In this document: positions 8,290 through 17,424 of the stretch, one piece after another | Layout of the letters: every line of letters starts with the position of its first letter | Position numbering within the stretch: the stretch's first letter is position 1 | Source of the DNA: Lederbergia wuyishanensis | Lineage (GTDB): Bacteria; Bacillota; Bacilli; Bacillales; Bacillaceae_C | DNA: 64,000 nt | Assembly (NCBI RefSeq): GCF_022900255.1 | Contig: NZ_JALIRM010000009.1 | Coordinates: 124,001-188,000, forward strand | Direction: 5' to 3' | Program-made: the position numbers and the translations under genes | The notes under the pieces: generated by a model | What the model saw: the letters and a program-made list of their open reading frames with translations, nothing else | What the model was told of the DNA's origin: nothing | The model's database searches: none

Positions 8290-9027
8290 ATGAAAGTTAT
8301 TATCCATCAATGTAAAGCCGAAATATTGCGCATGTTTCGTAATCCGTATTATATTTTTTGGTCGCTTTTTATGCCAATCGTATTTTATGTTGTTTTTACA
8401 AAAATCGTAAATATCCAGGTGCCGGATAAAAAGGTATGGGATGCCCATTATTTAATGTCCATGACGACGTTTAGTGTAATGGGAAGTGCAATCATGACGA
8501 TGGGAATTCGGATTGTGCAAGAACGTAAAGAAGGGTGGACTACTTTTATAAAAACGACACCTCTTTCTGGTACAGTGTACTTTTTAGCCAAAATGATTGG
8601 GCAAACTGTTGTACATCTTTTTTCCATCATTGTCATTTTTATTGCGGGGATATTGATTAATGGTGTTTCATTGCCAATTCATGTTTGGTTTTTGAGTGGG
8701 GCATGGATTCTGCTGGGATCATTGCCATTTCTTGGGCTTGGCGCATTAGTAGGTACAATGAAGCGAGTTGATACTGCAACGGGAGTAAGTAATTTCATTT
8801 ATATGCTCCTCGCCATAACGGGAGGGATGTGGATGCCAATGGATATTTTGCCGAAAATGGTTCAACGGGTAGGAAGTTGGCTCCCATCGTATAATTTTGG
8901 AAATGGGGCTTGGGAAATTATCCGTGGACATTCTCCGGAATGGAAAAATTTCGCGATTCTAGCAGCTTACCTTCTTGTATTCATGGTATTATCGACTTAT
9001 ATAAGAAGAAAGCAGGAAGCGGTGTAA
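8290..9027 (+). CDS. ABC-2 type permease (YvfS-like)
   Basis: 245 aa membrane component partnering the ATPase. There are about six hydrophobic segments with the family's MWMPMDILPKMVQ stretch, which precedes the last periplasmic loop in many ABC-2 permeases. It begins directly after the ATPase stop with AAGGAGG in the ATPase C-terminal codons. Substrate unknown; this class exports drugs, lipids or peptides. Confidence 0.85.
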   Translation: MKVIIHQCKAEILRMFRNPYYIFWSLFMPIVFYVVFTKIVNIQVPDKKVWDAHYLMSMTTFSVMGSAIMTMGIRIVQERKEGWTTFIKTTPLSGTVYFLAKMIGQTVVHLFSIIVIFIAGILINGVSLPIHVWFLSGAWILLGSLPFLGLGALVGTMKRVDTATGVSNFIYMLLAITGGMWMPMDILPKMVQRVGSWLPSYNFGNGAWEIIRGHSPEWKNFAILAAYLLVFMVLSTYIRRKQEAV

Positions 9028-9030
9028 TCA

Positions 9031-10173
9031 TTGAGAGAGTTTCAGGTTTTTCCAAAAAGATTTGGCGTTCTGCCATACGTGTTTTTAATATATTTAGCTC
9101 TGCCGCTTATTTATGTATTACAAGAGAAAGGGGTAAAAGCAGTAATTGGATATTTGCTAATACTGCTTTTCCTTGTTTCATATAGACAGCTATATTTTTT
9201 AATTCCAATGAAAAAAATATCTTATTGGCTAGTTATACAATTTATCATCATTTTTATCATGAGCATTTGGTATAATCCCAATACTTTATTTATGGGATTC
9301 TTTCCTGCGAATTTTGTTGGCTGGTTCTCGAATAAAAAGCAGTTCAGATGGGCTCTTGCAACTTTTACAGGGATGCTTGCTCTATCAATTATTATGATTG
9401 CTTGGAAGCATCAATTATCTAATATTTATTATTTTTTCCCATTTCTCTTAGTTATGCTAGCTTCTCCATTTGGAATCCGTTCAATGAATACAAAGATGGA
9501 ATTAGAGAAAAAGTTGGATCAGGCAAATCAACAAATTAAGGAATTAATCAAACGAGAAGAAAGAATCCGGATTGCTAGGGATTTGCATGATACATTAGGA
9601 CATACGCTATCACTAATCACACTGCAAAGTCAGCTCGTACAAAGATTGACCTCGAAAGATCCTGAGAGGGCAAAACAAGAAGCGAAGGAAATCGAATCAA
9701 CTTCTCGATCGGCTCTACGCCAAGTCAGAGAACTTGTGTCCGAAATGCGGTCGATTACGATTGCAGAAGAAATTGCAGATATGGAACAAATTTTTACGAC
9801 CGCAGGAATTGCATTTCATGTAGAGAAAAATCAAGACTTTTCACATATCCCGTTGTTGCAACAAAATATTATTGGAATGTGCCTTAAGGAAGCAGCAACA
9901 AATATTGTGAAGCACAGTCAGGCGAAAAATTGTACTCTATCAATCATTGAAAAGGAAGGTTTTTTATCGATTGCTGTAAAAGATGATGGGATAGGATTAT
10001 TGGGACAACATCAAAGTGGCAATGGATTAAAAGGAATGAATGAGCGACTTGCATTAATTGACGGAACGCTTAACATTAGTTCCAACAAAGGGACTGAGCT
10101 CATGATAACTGTACCGATTATAGTAAAGCAAGCGGAGGTGAAGGACAAGAATGATACGAATAGTAATTGCTGA
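9031..10173 (+). CDS. sensor histidine kinase, DesK/NarL family (YvfT-like)
   Basis: 380 aa kinase. About five N-terminal membrane helices (residues 10-145) are followed by a short coiled coil, an H-box ARDLHDTLGHTLSL with phosphoacceptor H186, and a HATPase domain with DDGIGLLG and GNGLKGMNERL. HisKA_3-type dimerisation domains of this kind sense membrane state through their helices (DesK is the known example). The TTG start at 9031 follows the permease stop by 3 bases. The gene overlaps the regulator by 23 bases. Confidence 0.88.
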   Translation: MREFQVFPKRFGVLPYVFLIYLALPLIYVLQEKGVKAVIGYLLILLFLVSYRQLYFLIPMKKISYWLVIQFIIIFIMSIWYNPNTLFMGFFPANFVGWFSNKKQFRWALATFTGMLALSIIMIAWKHQLSNIYYFFPFLLVMLASPFGIRSMNTKMELEKKLDQANQQIKELIKREERIRIARDLHDTLGHTLSLITLQSQLVQRLTSKDPERAKQEAKEIESTSRSALRQVRELVSEMRSITIAEEIADMEQIFTTAGIAFHVEKNQDFSHIPLLQQNIIGMCLKEAATNIVKHSQAKNCTLSIIEKEGFLSIAVKDDGIGLLGQHQSGNGLKGMNERLALIDGTLNISSNKGTELMITVPIIVKQAEVKDKNDTNSNC

Positions 10174-10753
10174 AGATCAACGAATGTTAAGGGGAGCGCT
10201 TGGAGCATTACTAGATTTTGAAGAGGACTTAGAAGTGGTGGGGCAAGCAGAAAACGGTAATGAAGCATTGAAGCTTATAATGGGGCTTAATCCAGACATC
10301 TGTTTGATGGATATCGAAATGCCCTTGAAAAGTGGGCTTGAAGTTGCGACTGAGCTAAAACAATTAGGTTCTTCATCTAAGATCATTATATTGACCACCT
10401 TTGCACGTCCTGGCTATTTCGAAAAAGCCATGAAAGCCGGTGTTCACGGTTATTTGTTAAAGGACGGATCGATTGATGAACTAGCGAGTTCCATACGAAA
10501 CGTAATGGATGGAAAAAGGGAATATTCGCCCGAATTAATTATGAATTCATACAACGAAGACAATCCCCTAACAGAGCGCGAACAAGAAATATTAAAATTA
10601 GCAGCTGAAGGTAAAACCGGAAAAGAAATATCCACAATATTATTCTTATCCCAAGGAACTGTTCGAAATTATATGTCTGAAATTCTACAAAAACTTGATT
10701 CAAAGAATAAAATAGAAGCAATTACTGTTGCCCAGGAAAAAGGCTGGATATAA
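10151..10753 (+). CDS. LuxR/NarL-family response regulator (DesR/YvfU-like)
   Basis: 200 aa regulator, the same length as DesR/YvfU proteins. The receiver domain carries acidic residues at the start (IAEDQ), phosphoacceptor D54 in CLMDIEMP and K in YLLKDG. The C-terminal LuxR helix-turn-helix is LTEREQEILKLAAEGKTGKE. GGAGGTGAAGG precedes the ATG inside the kinase gene. It probably controls its own operon through the ATGACAA sites at 7290-7320. Confidence 0.88.
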   Translation: MIRIVIAEDQRMLRGALGALLDFEEDLEVVGQAENGNEALKLIMGLNPDICLMDIEMPLKSGLEVATELKQLGSSSKIIILTTFARPGYFEKAMKAGVHGYLLKDGSIDELASSIRNVMDGKREYSPELIMNSYNEDNPLTEREQEILKLAAEGKTGKEISTILFLSQGTVRNYMSEILQKLDSKNKIEAITVAQEKGWI

Positions 10754-10787
10754 AAGGGATGTTCCATCAATTTGGAACATCCCTTTT
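10752..10787 (+). terminator. terminator after two-component operon
   Basis: Perfect 14-base stem AAAAGGGATGTTCC / GGAACATCCCTTTT with an 8-base loop, beginning at the regulator stop codon. Confidence 0.85.
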
Positions 10788-10788
10788 A

Positions 10789-11271
10789 TGTGCCTATGAC
10801 CATTTGAATTTCGCAATTGCTGTCCAATTGAACTGTTCAAAGTGCCCATGCCCATGTGTAAATCGGTGACGTTGTCCGATTGAACTGTTCAAAGTGCCCA
10901 TGCCCATGTGTAAATCGGTGACGTTGTCCGATTGAACTGTTCAAAGTGCCCATGCCTATGCAAAAATCGGTGACGTTGTCCGATTGAACTGTTCAAAGTG
11001 CCCATGCCCATGTGTAAATCGGTGACGTTGTCCGATTGAACTGTTCAAAGTGCCCATGCCCATGTGTAAATCGGTGACGTTGTCCGATTGAACTGTTCAA
11101 AGTGCCCATGCCTATGCAAAAATCGGTGACGTTGTCCGATTGAACTGTTCAAAGTGCCCATGCCTATGCAAAAATCGGTGACGTTGTCCGATTGAAGCGT
11201 TCAAAGTGCCCGTGCCCATGCGAAAATCGCTGTGGTTGTCCAATTGAAGTATCCAATGTTCCCATTAAGGA
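10789..11271. repeat. tandem array of nine 52-bp units with a higher-order AAB pattern
   Basis: The anchor GTTC recurs at 10835, 10887, 10939, 10991, 11043, 11095, 11147 and 11199, always 52 bases apart, with a ninth diverged unit aligned at 11251 and a decayed partial unit before the first. Units come in two main forms: A carries CCCATGTGTAAATCGG, B carries CCTATGCAAAAATCGG. The order is A-A-B-A-A-B-B followed by two diverged units, so a 156-base AAB block has been duplicated. Each unit contains the dyad GAACTGTTC and a CCGATT...AATCGG inverted pair. The period is not a multiple of three and no long frame crosses it, so it is not coding. It fills the gap between convergent genes. Confidence 0.93.
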
Positions 11272-11276
11272 GAGTT

Positions 11277-12041
11277 TCAAATAGCTTTTGCCTTAATAAA
11301 AAACCGATGCTGCTTTACGTCAAAGTAACCTTTTTCTTGGATCAATTGATGAATTTCATATAATTTCTGTTTTTCTTTTTCAATAGTAAAGTCAGGTGCT
11401 TGCCAAGGTATGGCTTTTAAATAATAGACTAGTGCACCAACGTCAAAAAACCTTTGAATCGGAAATTCCTCATGCTTTTCTAAAATCTTAAACCCATTGT
11501 TCTCCAAGTCTGATGCTGCATTTGCTAAATTCCAATTAATAAATTCCTCATTATATGGTAAGTCAAGCGCGTCATTAATATCATGACAATCTGACCCGCC
11601 TACTTGCTGAGTAAGGAATGTGCCATCGTCCTTAATGATTCTTCTTATTTCATGATTTGAATACGATTCATGTTTATTGATAATTAAATCAAAAAAGTTA
11701 TCTTCAAATGGTAGTCGGTTATCATCTTCAATTTCAACAACCTTTACACCTAAAGGCTCAAGCCGATTTTTAGCAATTGGTACATTTGGTTTATATGCTT
11801 CCGTAGCGTAGACTGTTTGTGGAAAAGGACGCAGCATTGATAGATATTCGCCACCACCGGTTCCCATATCCAACATTGATGAAGAATTTTTTATAAGAGA
11901 CATTGCCTTGCTTCCATATGACCAAGAAAGCGGCTCACTATCTATTCTTCCAGTGCTACTAACATATGAAAAGTCCCAACCTGAGAAAGGTTGATTATGA
12001 CTTTCAATCAATTGCTCAAAACTTTTATCATATTTCAACAT
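11277..12041 (-). CDS. class I SAM-dependent methyltransferase
   Basis: 254 aa. The SAM-binding motif I is MLDMGTGGGEYL (about residue 56), an acidic residue ends the next strand (YATEAYKPN), and a later motif FDLIINKHESYS corresponds to the post-I/IV region. No target-specific domain is visible, so the substrate is unknown. The ATG is preceded by GGGAGGAATT. The stop lies 5 bases from the last tandem-repeat unit, so the array forms the 3' side of this transcription unit. Confidence 0.8.
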   Translation of the reverse strand: MLKYDKSFEQLIESHNQPFSGWDFSYVSSTGRIDSEPLSWSYGSKAMSLIKNSSSMLDMGTGGGEYLSMLRPFPQTVYATEAYKPNVPIAKNRLEPLGVKVVEIEDDNRLPFEDNFFDLIINKHESYSNHEIRRIIKDDGTFLTQQVGGSDCHDINDALDLPYNEEFINWNLANAASDLENNGFKILEKHEEFPIQRFFDVGALVYYLKAIPWQAPDFTIEKEKQKLYEIHQLIQEKGYFDVKQHRFFIKAKAI

Positions 12042-12127
12042 AATTCCTCCCTAATAATAAGTAGCAACGACTACTAGAGACATAGTATAATGGTCCTGAT
12101 TGCGATTTTTATAAAGGGGCTTTTTTC

Positions 12128-13612
12128 TTGAAAAATTTCAGATTACATTTAACTCTAATAATAATCGTTTTTTCCATTTTTATCTCTTTTATTGTAGCAT
12201 TTTTTGATCAAGTTAAATTGAAAAACAGATTAATAGAAGATTATGCTTCCAGACTAAGTGCAACTGAAGATAGTATTATCGAATCCTTACATACAATTGA
12301 CAAAGCTTATTTGTTTTTCGATGCAGATATAGCTCAAAAGATGAAGAAGAACTCAGACGAATTACTTTCTCTTTATGAAAAAAATCCAAATTTTGATGAG
12401 TGGGATTTCCATGCACTTAAAACGTATTATGGAATGGATATATACATAATAAATGAAAAAAACGTCATTACATACAGCAGTTTCCCCGATGATATCGGTC
12501 TTGATTTTCAATCTTGCTGCAAAAAGTTATCGGAAATTCTAGATACAAGAAGAAATGCAGGTGTATTCGCTGATGACGGAATGGACATCCAACAATCAGA
12601 TGGCGGAATAAAAAAGTTTAGCTATGCTCCAACACCTGATAAGAAATATATCATCGAATTAGGTGTTGAGTTATCAGATGGAGAGATATTTAAGCATTTT
12701 AATTTTCTTGATTTAGCAAATGGACTAGAGAAAAAATATTCTTTTATAAACAATATTAATATTTATAGTCGTGGTGGGCATCAATTCATTGCGAGTGGAA
12801 ATGAGAAAGAGGGAGACATAAAGCGTGAATCGGAAAAATGGCCCCATTTTAGAAAGGCGCTTGAGAGCGGAAAGCCAACTGAGGTAAAGGGGAAATGGGA
12901 AAATCTAGACGCCACATATCGATATATTCCTTATATTGCAACGGAAAAAAGAGGCGTTTCAACAGATAGAGTCGTTGAAATTGTGTACAATGATTTTCCA
13001 TTAAGGCTTGCTTTGTTGGATAACAAAAAACAATTCGTTTTGCAGCTGCTTGTTATTTTTTTAGGGGCAATATTACTTTCCCTTTTTATCGCACGTTGGA
13101 TTGGCAGGCCAATGTTCCTAGCTTTCCATGATAGTTTGACGGGACTAAAAAATAGAGCAGCTTTCGAAGATTTAGTCAGTCAACAATTGCAAAAGAAAAA
13201 TGTAAACACTGCATTAATGATGATTGATCTAGATAATTTCAAGCTTGTAAATGATCGCTTGGGGCATACAGAAGGCGATCGAATTCTTAAAATAACTGCT
13301 GAAACCATTGCTTCTTTTTTAAGCAAGAACGACCATGCAGTAAGAATCGGCGGGGACGAGTTCGGTGTCATCTTTGCAAATATTAAAGTAGAAGATATTA
13401 GTATGATTGCCTCAGGAATGCTGAGCTTGATGGAACAACGTTTTCACGACTTACCAGAGAACATTGATGTTTCTATGAGTATTGGGATAGCATTTGCAGA
13501 TGAGAAGGATAATGTAGATACCCTTTATGCAAAAGCAGATAGTGCATTGTATCAGTCAAAAAATAATGGGAAAAATCAATATCATATTTATCGTGAATTG
13601 TTAAAAACTTAA
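12128..13612 (+). CDS. diguanylate cyclase with N-terminal membrane sensor
   Basis: 494 aa. One N-terminal helix (about 5-28), a large extracytoplasmic region of about 270 residues, a second helix near residues 300-322, then a GGDEF domain. The catalytic motif GGDEF is exact at residues 408-412, with the substrate-binding DNFKLVNDRLGH upstream, so it should make cyclic di-GMP from GTP. No RxxD inhibitory site precedes the motif at the usual spacing, hence feedback inhibition is not obvious. The TTG start follows AAAGGGGC. It stands alone between a divergent methyltransferase and mscL. Confidence 0.85.
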   Translation: MKNFRLHLTLIIIVFSIFISFIVAFFDQVKLKNRLIEDYASRLSATEDSIIESLHTIDKAYLFFDADIAQKMKKNSDELLSLYEKNPNFDEWDFHALKTYYGMDIYIINEKNVITYSSFPDDIGLDFQSCCKKLSEILDTRRNAGVFADDGMDIQQSDGGIKKFSYAPTPDKKYIIELGVELSDGEIFKHFNFLDLANGLEKKYSFINNINIYSRGGHQFIASGNEKEGDIKRESEKWPHFRKALESGKPTEVKGKWENLDATYRYIPYIATEKRGVSTDRVVEIVYNDFPLRLALLDNKKQFVLQLLVIFLGAILLSLFIARWIGRPMFLAFHDSLTGLKNRAAFEDLVSQQLQKKNVNTALMMIDLDNFKLVNDRLGHTEGDRILKITAETIASFLSKNDHAVRIGGDEFGVIFANIKVEDISMIASGMLSLMEQRFHDLPENIDVSMSIGIAFADEKDNVDTLYAKADSALYQSKNNGKNQYHIYRELLKT

Positions 13613-13675
13613 CCTTTTATAATGTAATACTAAAATGTAGAATAATTGTATTATAGTTTTTAGGAGTTGTTAAGA

Positions 13676-14074
13676 ATGTGGGAAGAATTTAAGAAGTTTG
13701 CGATAAAAGGTAACGTATTAGATTTGGCAGTTGCCGTTGTCATCGGGACGGCTTTCGGAAAAATCGTTTCTTCGCTTGTTGAGAATATTATTATGCCACT
13801 CGTCGGAGTATTGCTAGGCGGTAGAAGTTTTGAAAAACTCTCCATACCTATTGCTGGTGTAGATGTGAAATATGGAATTTTTATTCAAAGTATTGTTGAC
13901 TTTTTTATCATAGCCTTTTCAATCTTTATATTCGTAAAATTATTGAATAGCTTAAAGAGGAAGAAAGAGGAAGAAGTAATTGAGAAGGAACCAGAGGTTG
14001 CTCCGGAAATAGAGCTATTAGCAGAAATTCGAGATTTATTAAGGGAACAAAAACAAGAAAAAGCAGAGAATTAA
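13676..14074 (+). CDS. mscL: large-conductance mechanosensitive channel MscL
   Basis: 132 aa. The N-terminal helix [19 protein letters not shown] leads into the pore-lining TM1 with [14 protein letters not shown], both strongly conserved in MscL; TM2 spans about residues 68-90, followed by a charged cytoplasmic bundle ending in [12 protein letters not shown]. It opens as a homopentamer under membrane tension to vent solutes on osmotic downshock. ATG 13676 has TAGGAG upstream; a longer frame from 13667 lacks this spacing. Monocistronic with a good terminator. Confidence 0.96.
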   Translation: MWEEFKKFAIKGNVLDLAVAVVIGTAFGKIVSSLVENIIMPLVGVLLGGRSFEKLSIPIAGVDVKYGIFIQSIVDFFIIAFSIFIFVKLLNSLKRKKEEEVIEKEPEVAPEIELLAEIRDLLREQKQEKAEN

Positions 14075-14108
14075 ATAACTGCATTTTCGGATAAATATTG
14101 AATAAACA

Positions 14109-14154
14109 AAAAACCAAGAGGAAAAGAACGAGCTGTTTTTCTCCTCTTGGTTTT
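14109..14154. terminator. terminator between mscL and YceI gene
   Basis: Stem AAAACCAAGAGGA / TCCTCTTGGTTTT flanked by A and T runs; suitable for both converging genes. Confidence 0.8.
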
Positions 14155-14167
14155 ATTATATTTTATT

Positions 14168-14704
14168 TTATGCTTCTCTAGATACTTGAATTTCCATCGT
14201 AACTTTAATGTCGTCTCCGACAAGAACACCGCCTGTTTCAAGGGCTGCGTTCCAAGTTAAACCATAATCACTGCGCTTGATTTTACCTTCTACGCTAAAA
14301 CCAGCTTTTTCTGCACCGCTCATTGGATCTTTCGCAAGTCCTTCAAATGTAACAGTAAACGTTTCAGGCTTTGTAACCCCATGCAAGGAAACATCTCCTG
14401 TTATCGCGTATTCATCGTCGCCTTTTTTCTCAATATTTGTTGAAGTAAAAGTTAGGTTTGGATATTTTTCAACTTCAAAAAAGTCAGCAGAACGAAGGTG
14501 ATTATCGCGATCCTCATTACGTGTATCAATGCTTGCAACATCAATTGTAAAACTGATATTTCCAGTTGTTAAATCAGTAGGATCTGCAACGATGTCCGCA
14601 GAAAAATCGTTAAAAGAACCTTTTACTTTAGAAACCATCATATGTTTTACAGAAAAGTCAACATTACTATGTGCATTATCTAGAAGCCATTTTGAAATTG
14701 TCAT
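14168..14704 (-). CDS. YceI family protein
   Basis: 178 aa lipocalin-like beta barrel of the YceI family, which binds polyisoprenoid or other long hydrophobic molecules. Signatures: WLLDNAHSNVDFSVKHMMVSKVKG at the start (first conserved strand pair), DNHLRSADFFEVEKYP in the middle, and SDYGLTWN near the end. There is no signal peptide, so the protein is predicted to be cytoplasmic, as is common for Bacillota members. A strong AAGGAGG precedes the ATG. Monocistronic. Confidence 0.9.
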   Translation of the reverse strand: MTISKWLLDNAHSNVDFSVKHMMVSKVKGSFNDFSADIVADPTDLTTGNISFTIDVASIDTRNEDRDNHLRSADFFEVEKYPNLTFTSTNIEKKGDDEYAITGDVSLHGVTKPETFTVTFEGLAKDPMSGAEKAGFSVEGKIKRSDYGLTWNAALETGGVLVGDDIKVTMEIQVSREA

Positions 14705-14910
14705 TATTATTTTTCCTCCTTATTTTGTTATTACAAAAAGTAAGTAACTAATGTAATTATAGTAGATGATTTTTAAGATGTAAAGTGGTTTTTTTGACAA
14801 TCCTTCTGGAAAAACTAATAATTAGATGAAATAGTATAAGATTTCTTTTGTGTTCAGTTTAACCTAATAATTTCTCTATAAACCTAAAACAAAGAGAGGT
14901 GTTTGTGACA

Positions 14911-16206
14911 ATGAGGATGGTCGATATTATCGCAAAGAAAAGGGATGGAAAGCATTTATCGAAGGAAGAAATCCATTTTGTCATTGATGGTTATACAAAT
15001 GGACAGATTCCGGATTACCAAATGTCTGCTTTTTTGATGGCGGTATTTTTTCAAGGCATGTCATCAAACGAAACGGCTAAATTGACAATGGCAATGGTGA
15101 AGTCTGGGGATCAAATTGATTTATCCGGAATCGAAGGGGTTAAAGTCGATAAACATTCGACTGGCGGTGTTGGTGACACGACGACTCTAATTCTTGCGCC
15201 TTTAGTTTCCGCACTCGGAATTCCTGTTGCAAAAATGTCAGGTCGTGGGTTGGGACATACTGGTGGAACAATCGATAAACTTGAAGCGGTTCAAGGTTTC
15301 CATGTTGAGATTTCTGAACAACAATTTATTGAACTGGTCAATCAAAATAAAATTGCAGTTGTAGGTCAATCTGGAAATTTAACACCTGCAGATAAGAAAA
15401 TTTATAGTCTTCGGGATGTAACAGCAACGGTAAATTCAATTCCTCTCATTGCAAGCTCAATCATGAGTAAAAAAATTGCTGCTGGAGCTGACGCCATAGT
15501 TCTTGATGTAAAAGTTGGGGCGGGAGCTTTTATGAAACAACTCGATGATGCTAGGGAATTAGCGAATGCGATGGTGGAAATTGGAAACCAAGTTGGAAGG
15601 AAAACCCTCGCTGTCATTTCGAATATGGAACAACCACTGGGATATGCGGTAGGAAATGCTTTGGAGGTTAAAGAAGCAATCGAAACACTGCAAGGTAAAG
15701 GTCCAGCTGATTTGCATGAACTTTGTCTCGTACTTGGAAGCAAGATGGTTGTCTTAGCAGGTAAAGCTAATTCTGAAGAAGAGGCACGAACTATGCTTGA
15801 AGAAGTAATTGCTAACGGAAAAGCTCTTCAAGTTTTTAAACAATTTTTATCGGCTCAAGGTGGAGATCCTTCGGTTGTAGATGATGTAACTAAACTACCT
15901 CAAGCTACATATCAAATCCCAGTTAATTCTACTGAAAGTGGCTACATTAGTGGAATAGTGGCGGATGAAATCGGAGTAGCAGCGATGCTTTTAGGAGCAG
16001 GCCGTGCAACAAAGGAATCCGAAATTGATTTAAGTGTAGGAATTGTATTACATAAAAAAATTGGCGATGCAGTTGAAGCAGGAGAGTCGATTGCAACAAT
16101 ATACAGTAATACAGAAGAAGTTGATGATGTCATAAATCGGATAATGAAGGCATATGATTATTCTAAAGATAAACCCTCTCCAATGCCTTTGATTTATAAT
16201 TTATAA
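14911..16206 (+). CDS. pdp: pyrimidine-nucleoside phosphorylase
   Basis: 431 aa thymidine/pyrimidine nucleoside phosphorylase that splits uridine, deoxyuridine and thymidine with phosphate in nucleoside salvage. The phosphate/sugar-binding signature [15 protein letters not shown] and [16 protein letters not shown] are intact, as is the N-terminal [14 protein letters not shown] shared with B. subtilis Pdp. ATG 14911 is preferred over an in-frame GTG at 14899 because that shorter form matches the family start and GAGAGGTG lies about 10 bases upstream. In many Bacilli pdp sits with deoC or nupC; here it stands alone. Confidence 0.95.
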   Translation: MRMVDIIAKKRDGKHLSKEEIHFVIDGYTNGQIPDYQMSAFLMAVFFQGMSSNETAKLTMAMVKSGDQIDLSGIEGVKVDKHSTGGVGDTTTLILAPLVSALGIPVAKMSGRGLGHTGGTIDKLEAVQGFHVEISEQQFIELVNQNKIAVVGQSGNLTPADKKIYSLRDVTATVNSIPLIASSIMSKKIAAGADAIVLDVKVGAGAFMKQLDDARELANAMVEIGNQVGRKTLAVISNMEQPLGYAVGNALEVKEAIETLQGKGPADLHELCLVLGSKMVVLAGKANSEEEARTMLEEVIANGKALQVFKQFLSAQGGDPSVVDDVTKLPQATYQIPVNSTESGYISGIVADEIGVAAMLLGAGRATKESEIDLSVGIVLHKKIGDAVEAGESIATIYSNTEEVDDVINRIMKAYDYSKDKPSPMPLIYNL

Positions 16207-16216
16207 GGAAAGATGT

Positions 16217-16242
16217 GAGTCTTCTTAAGAGGACTCTTTTTT
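16217..16242 (+). terminator. terminator after pdp
   Basis: GAGTCTTCTT / AAGAGGACTC (one mismatch) followed by a T-run. Confidence 0.75.
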
Positions 16243-16285
16243 CTTGTCTTGCTTTAGGGGCCACCCCCCCTTGAGGTTAAATATC

Positions 16286-16412
16286 GGAGGCCCGTAGGAT
16301 GCGGGTCAGGAAGGCGTTGCGACGTACACGGATGTACTAGTGCAGGCGAAGCGACAGGACGTCGCTACCTGAGCCTGCAACAGGAAGTTGCGTTCTTTGC
16401 CTTCCTTCCGCT
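16286..16412. repeat. GC-rich structured intergenic repeat element
   Basis: A GC-rich block unlike its AT-rich surroundings, made of nested inverted repeats. An outer stem AGGAAGGC (16308) / GCCTTCCT (16399) encloses GTAC...GTAC (16324, 16334) and TGCAGGC (16341) / GCCTGCA (16373), the latter enclosing AGCGAC (16350) / GTCGCT (16361). A separate CCCG...CGGG hairpin (16291-16305) lies before it. No frame is open through it. This layout resembles dispersed BOX/bcr-like mobile intergenic elements of Bacillales; I see one copy here, so repetition elsewhere in the genome is inference. Confidence 0.6.
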
Positions 16413-16451
16413 TTTCTTACTTGCAAAAATACATTTGAATGTTATGATAAG

Positions 16452-16466
16452 TGATAATGATTATCA
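16452..16466. promoter_or_regulatory. Fur box
   Basis: TGATAATGATTATCA is a perfect 7-1-7 inverted repeat (TGATAAT-G-ATTATCA) 22 bases upstream of the nitroreductase start, matching the Bacillus Fur operator. Iron repression is inferred. Confidence 0.8.
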
Positions 16467-16488
16467 TTATTATTTAAGGAGGTACTCC

Positions 16489-17043
16489 ATGTTAGCAGTT
16501 AAGTCCATTGCAGATATAATCCGTGAAAGGACTTCGGTTAAAAACGGATATATCGATAAGGAGATCACTCAAGAACTTATTTTGTCATTATTAAAAGATG
16601 CGGTTTGGGCACCCACACATGGTGTTCGCGAACCATGGCGTTTTATTTTCGTTTCTAAAGATCGTAAGGAAGACTTCATTGAAGCCATTCTACAATGTCA
16701 TGAAAAAGGCAAGCATGAAATCATAAGAAATAAATTTATCAATGTCCCGGCATTTTTAGTCGTTATTATGAATGAGGATCCACGTCAAAAAGTTTGGGAA
16801 GAAGACTTTGCTGCAACAAGCTGCATGCTTCAAAATCTGCAATTGCTTGCGTGGGAACAAGAAATAGGGATGGTTTGGAAAACGCCTGTCCATAAACATG
16901 ATCCTAAATTCCGTCAAGCAATTGGAGTCCACCCAGGCGAAAAAATTGTTGGAGTATTAAATATTGGATATTTTGATAAAGAAATAGCTGCAAGAAAGAT
17001 TAGAAAAAGGACAGACCCCGCTGAAAAGATGGCTGCTTTTTAA
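16489..17043 (+). CDS. nitroreductase family flavoprotein, probably Fur-regulated
   Basis: 184 aa FMN-binding nitroreductase-fold protein. The N-terminal SIADIIRERTSVK carries the FMN phosphate-binding Arg/Ser pattern, WAPTHGVREPWRFIFV is the conserved segment lining the flavin, and EKIVGVLNIGY is the late family motif. Such enzymes reduce nitroaromatics, quinones, flavins or ferric chelates with NAD(P)H. ATG 16489 follows AAGGAGG. A perfect Fur box immediately upstream suggests iron-starvation induction, so a ferric/flavin reductase role is attractive but unproven. Confidence 0.85.
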   Translation: MLAVKSIADIIRERTSVKNGYIDKEITQELILSLLKDAVWAPTHGVREPWRFIFVSKDRKEDFIEAILQCHEKGKHEIIRNKFINVPAFLVVIMNEDPRQKVWEEDFAATSCMLQNLQLLAWEQEIGMVWKTPVHKHDPKFRQAIGVHPGEKIVGVLNIGYFDKEIAARKIRKRTDPAEKMAAF

Positions 17044-17109
17044 CGATAGTTTACTTTTCCTACTTAAGGGTATTACAGGTACAAGACCCTTAAATGAGGA
17101 GAGATTAAC

Positions 17110-17262
17110 ATGGACGAGCATAAGGAAATTGAAAGAACAGAAAGAAAGTCTGATTCCAGCCAAGTAGCTTCGACTTTCATAAAATACGCTGCCTATTTAA
17201 TCATTTTCTTCGGCATCATGTGGTTTATTATTAGTTATTTGATACCGATGATAAGAGGGTAA
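17110..17262 (+). CDS. small single-pass membrane protein (50 aa)
   Basis: 50 codons: a charged N-terminal half (MDEHKEIERTERKSDSS), then one strong membrane helix at about residues 23-46 and a basic end. GAGGAG lies 9 bases before the ATG and a strong terminator follows the stop, both supporting a real gene. I do not recognise a family. It may be transcribed with the Fur-box nitroreductase 66 bases upstream. Confidence 0.6.
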   Translation: MDEHKEIERTERKSDSSQVASTFIKYAAYLIIFFGIMWFIISYLIPMIRG

Positions 17263-17277
17263 AATTGAATCAAGATA

Positions 17278-17316
17278 AAAGAGCAACCTTATCGCTAGTT
17301 GATAAGGTTGCTCTTT
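17278..17316 (+). terminator. terminator after small membrane protein gene
   Basis: Perfect 16-base stem AAAGAGCAACCTTATC / GATAAGGTTGCTCTTT with a 7-base loop. Confidence 0.85.
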
Positions 17317-17424
17317 AGTGTGCTTATTATTCTTTGTTATATTGTTTTTCACATTTTCGTCATTGACCGCGCATATGAATTATAATATAGTTTAGTGGGT
17401 CAACTATTGATGAGGTGAACTAAT

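Noticed and set aside
10789..11271. CRISPR array
   Set aside because: Units are contiguous and nearly identical across all 52 bases, with no unique spacers and no cas genes nearby.
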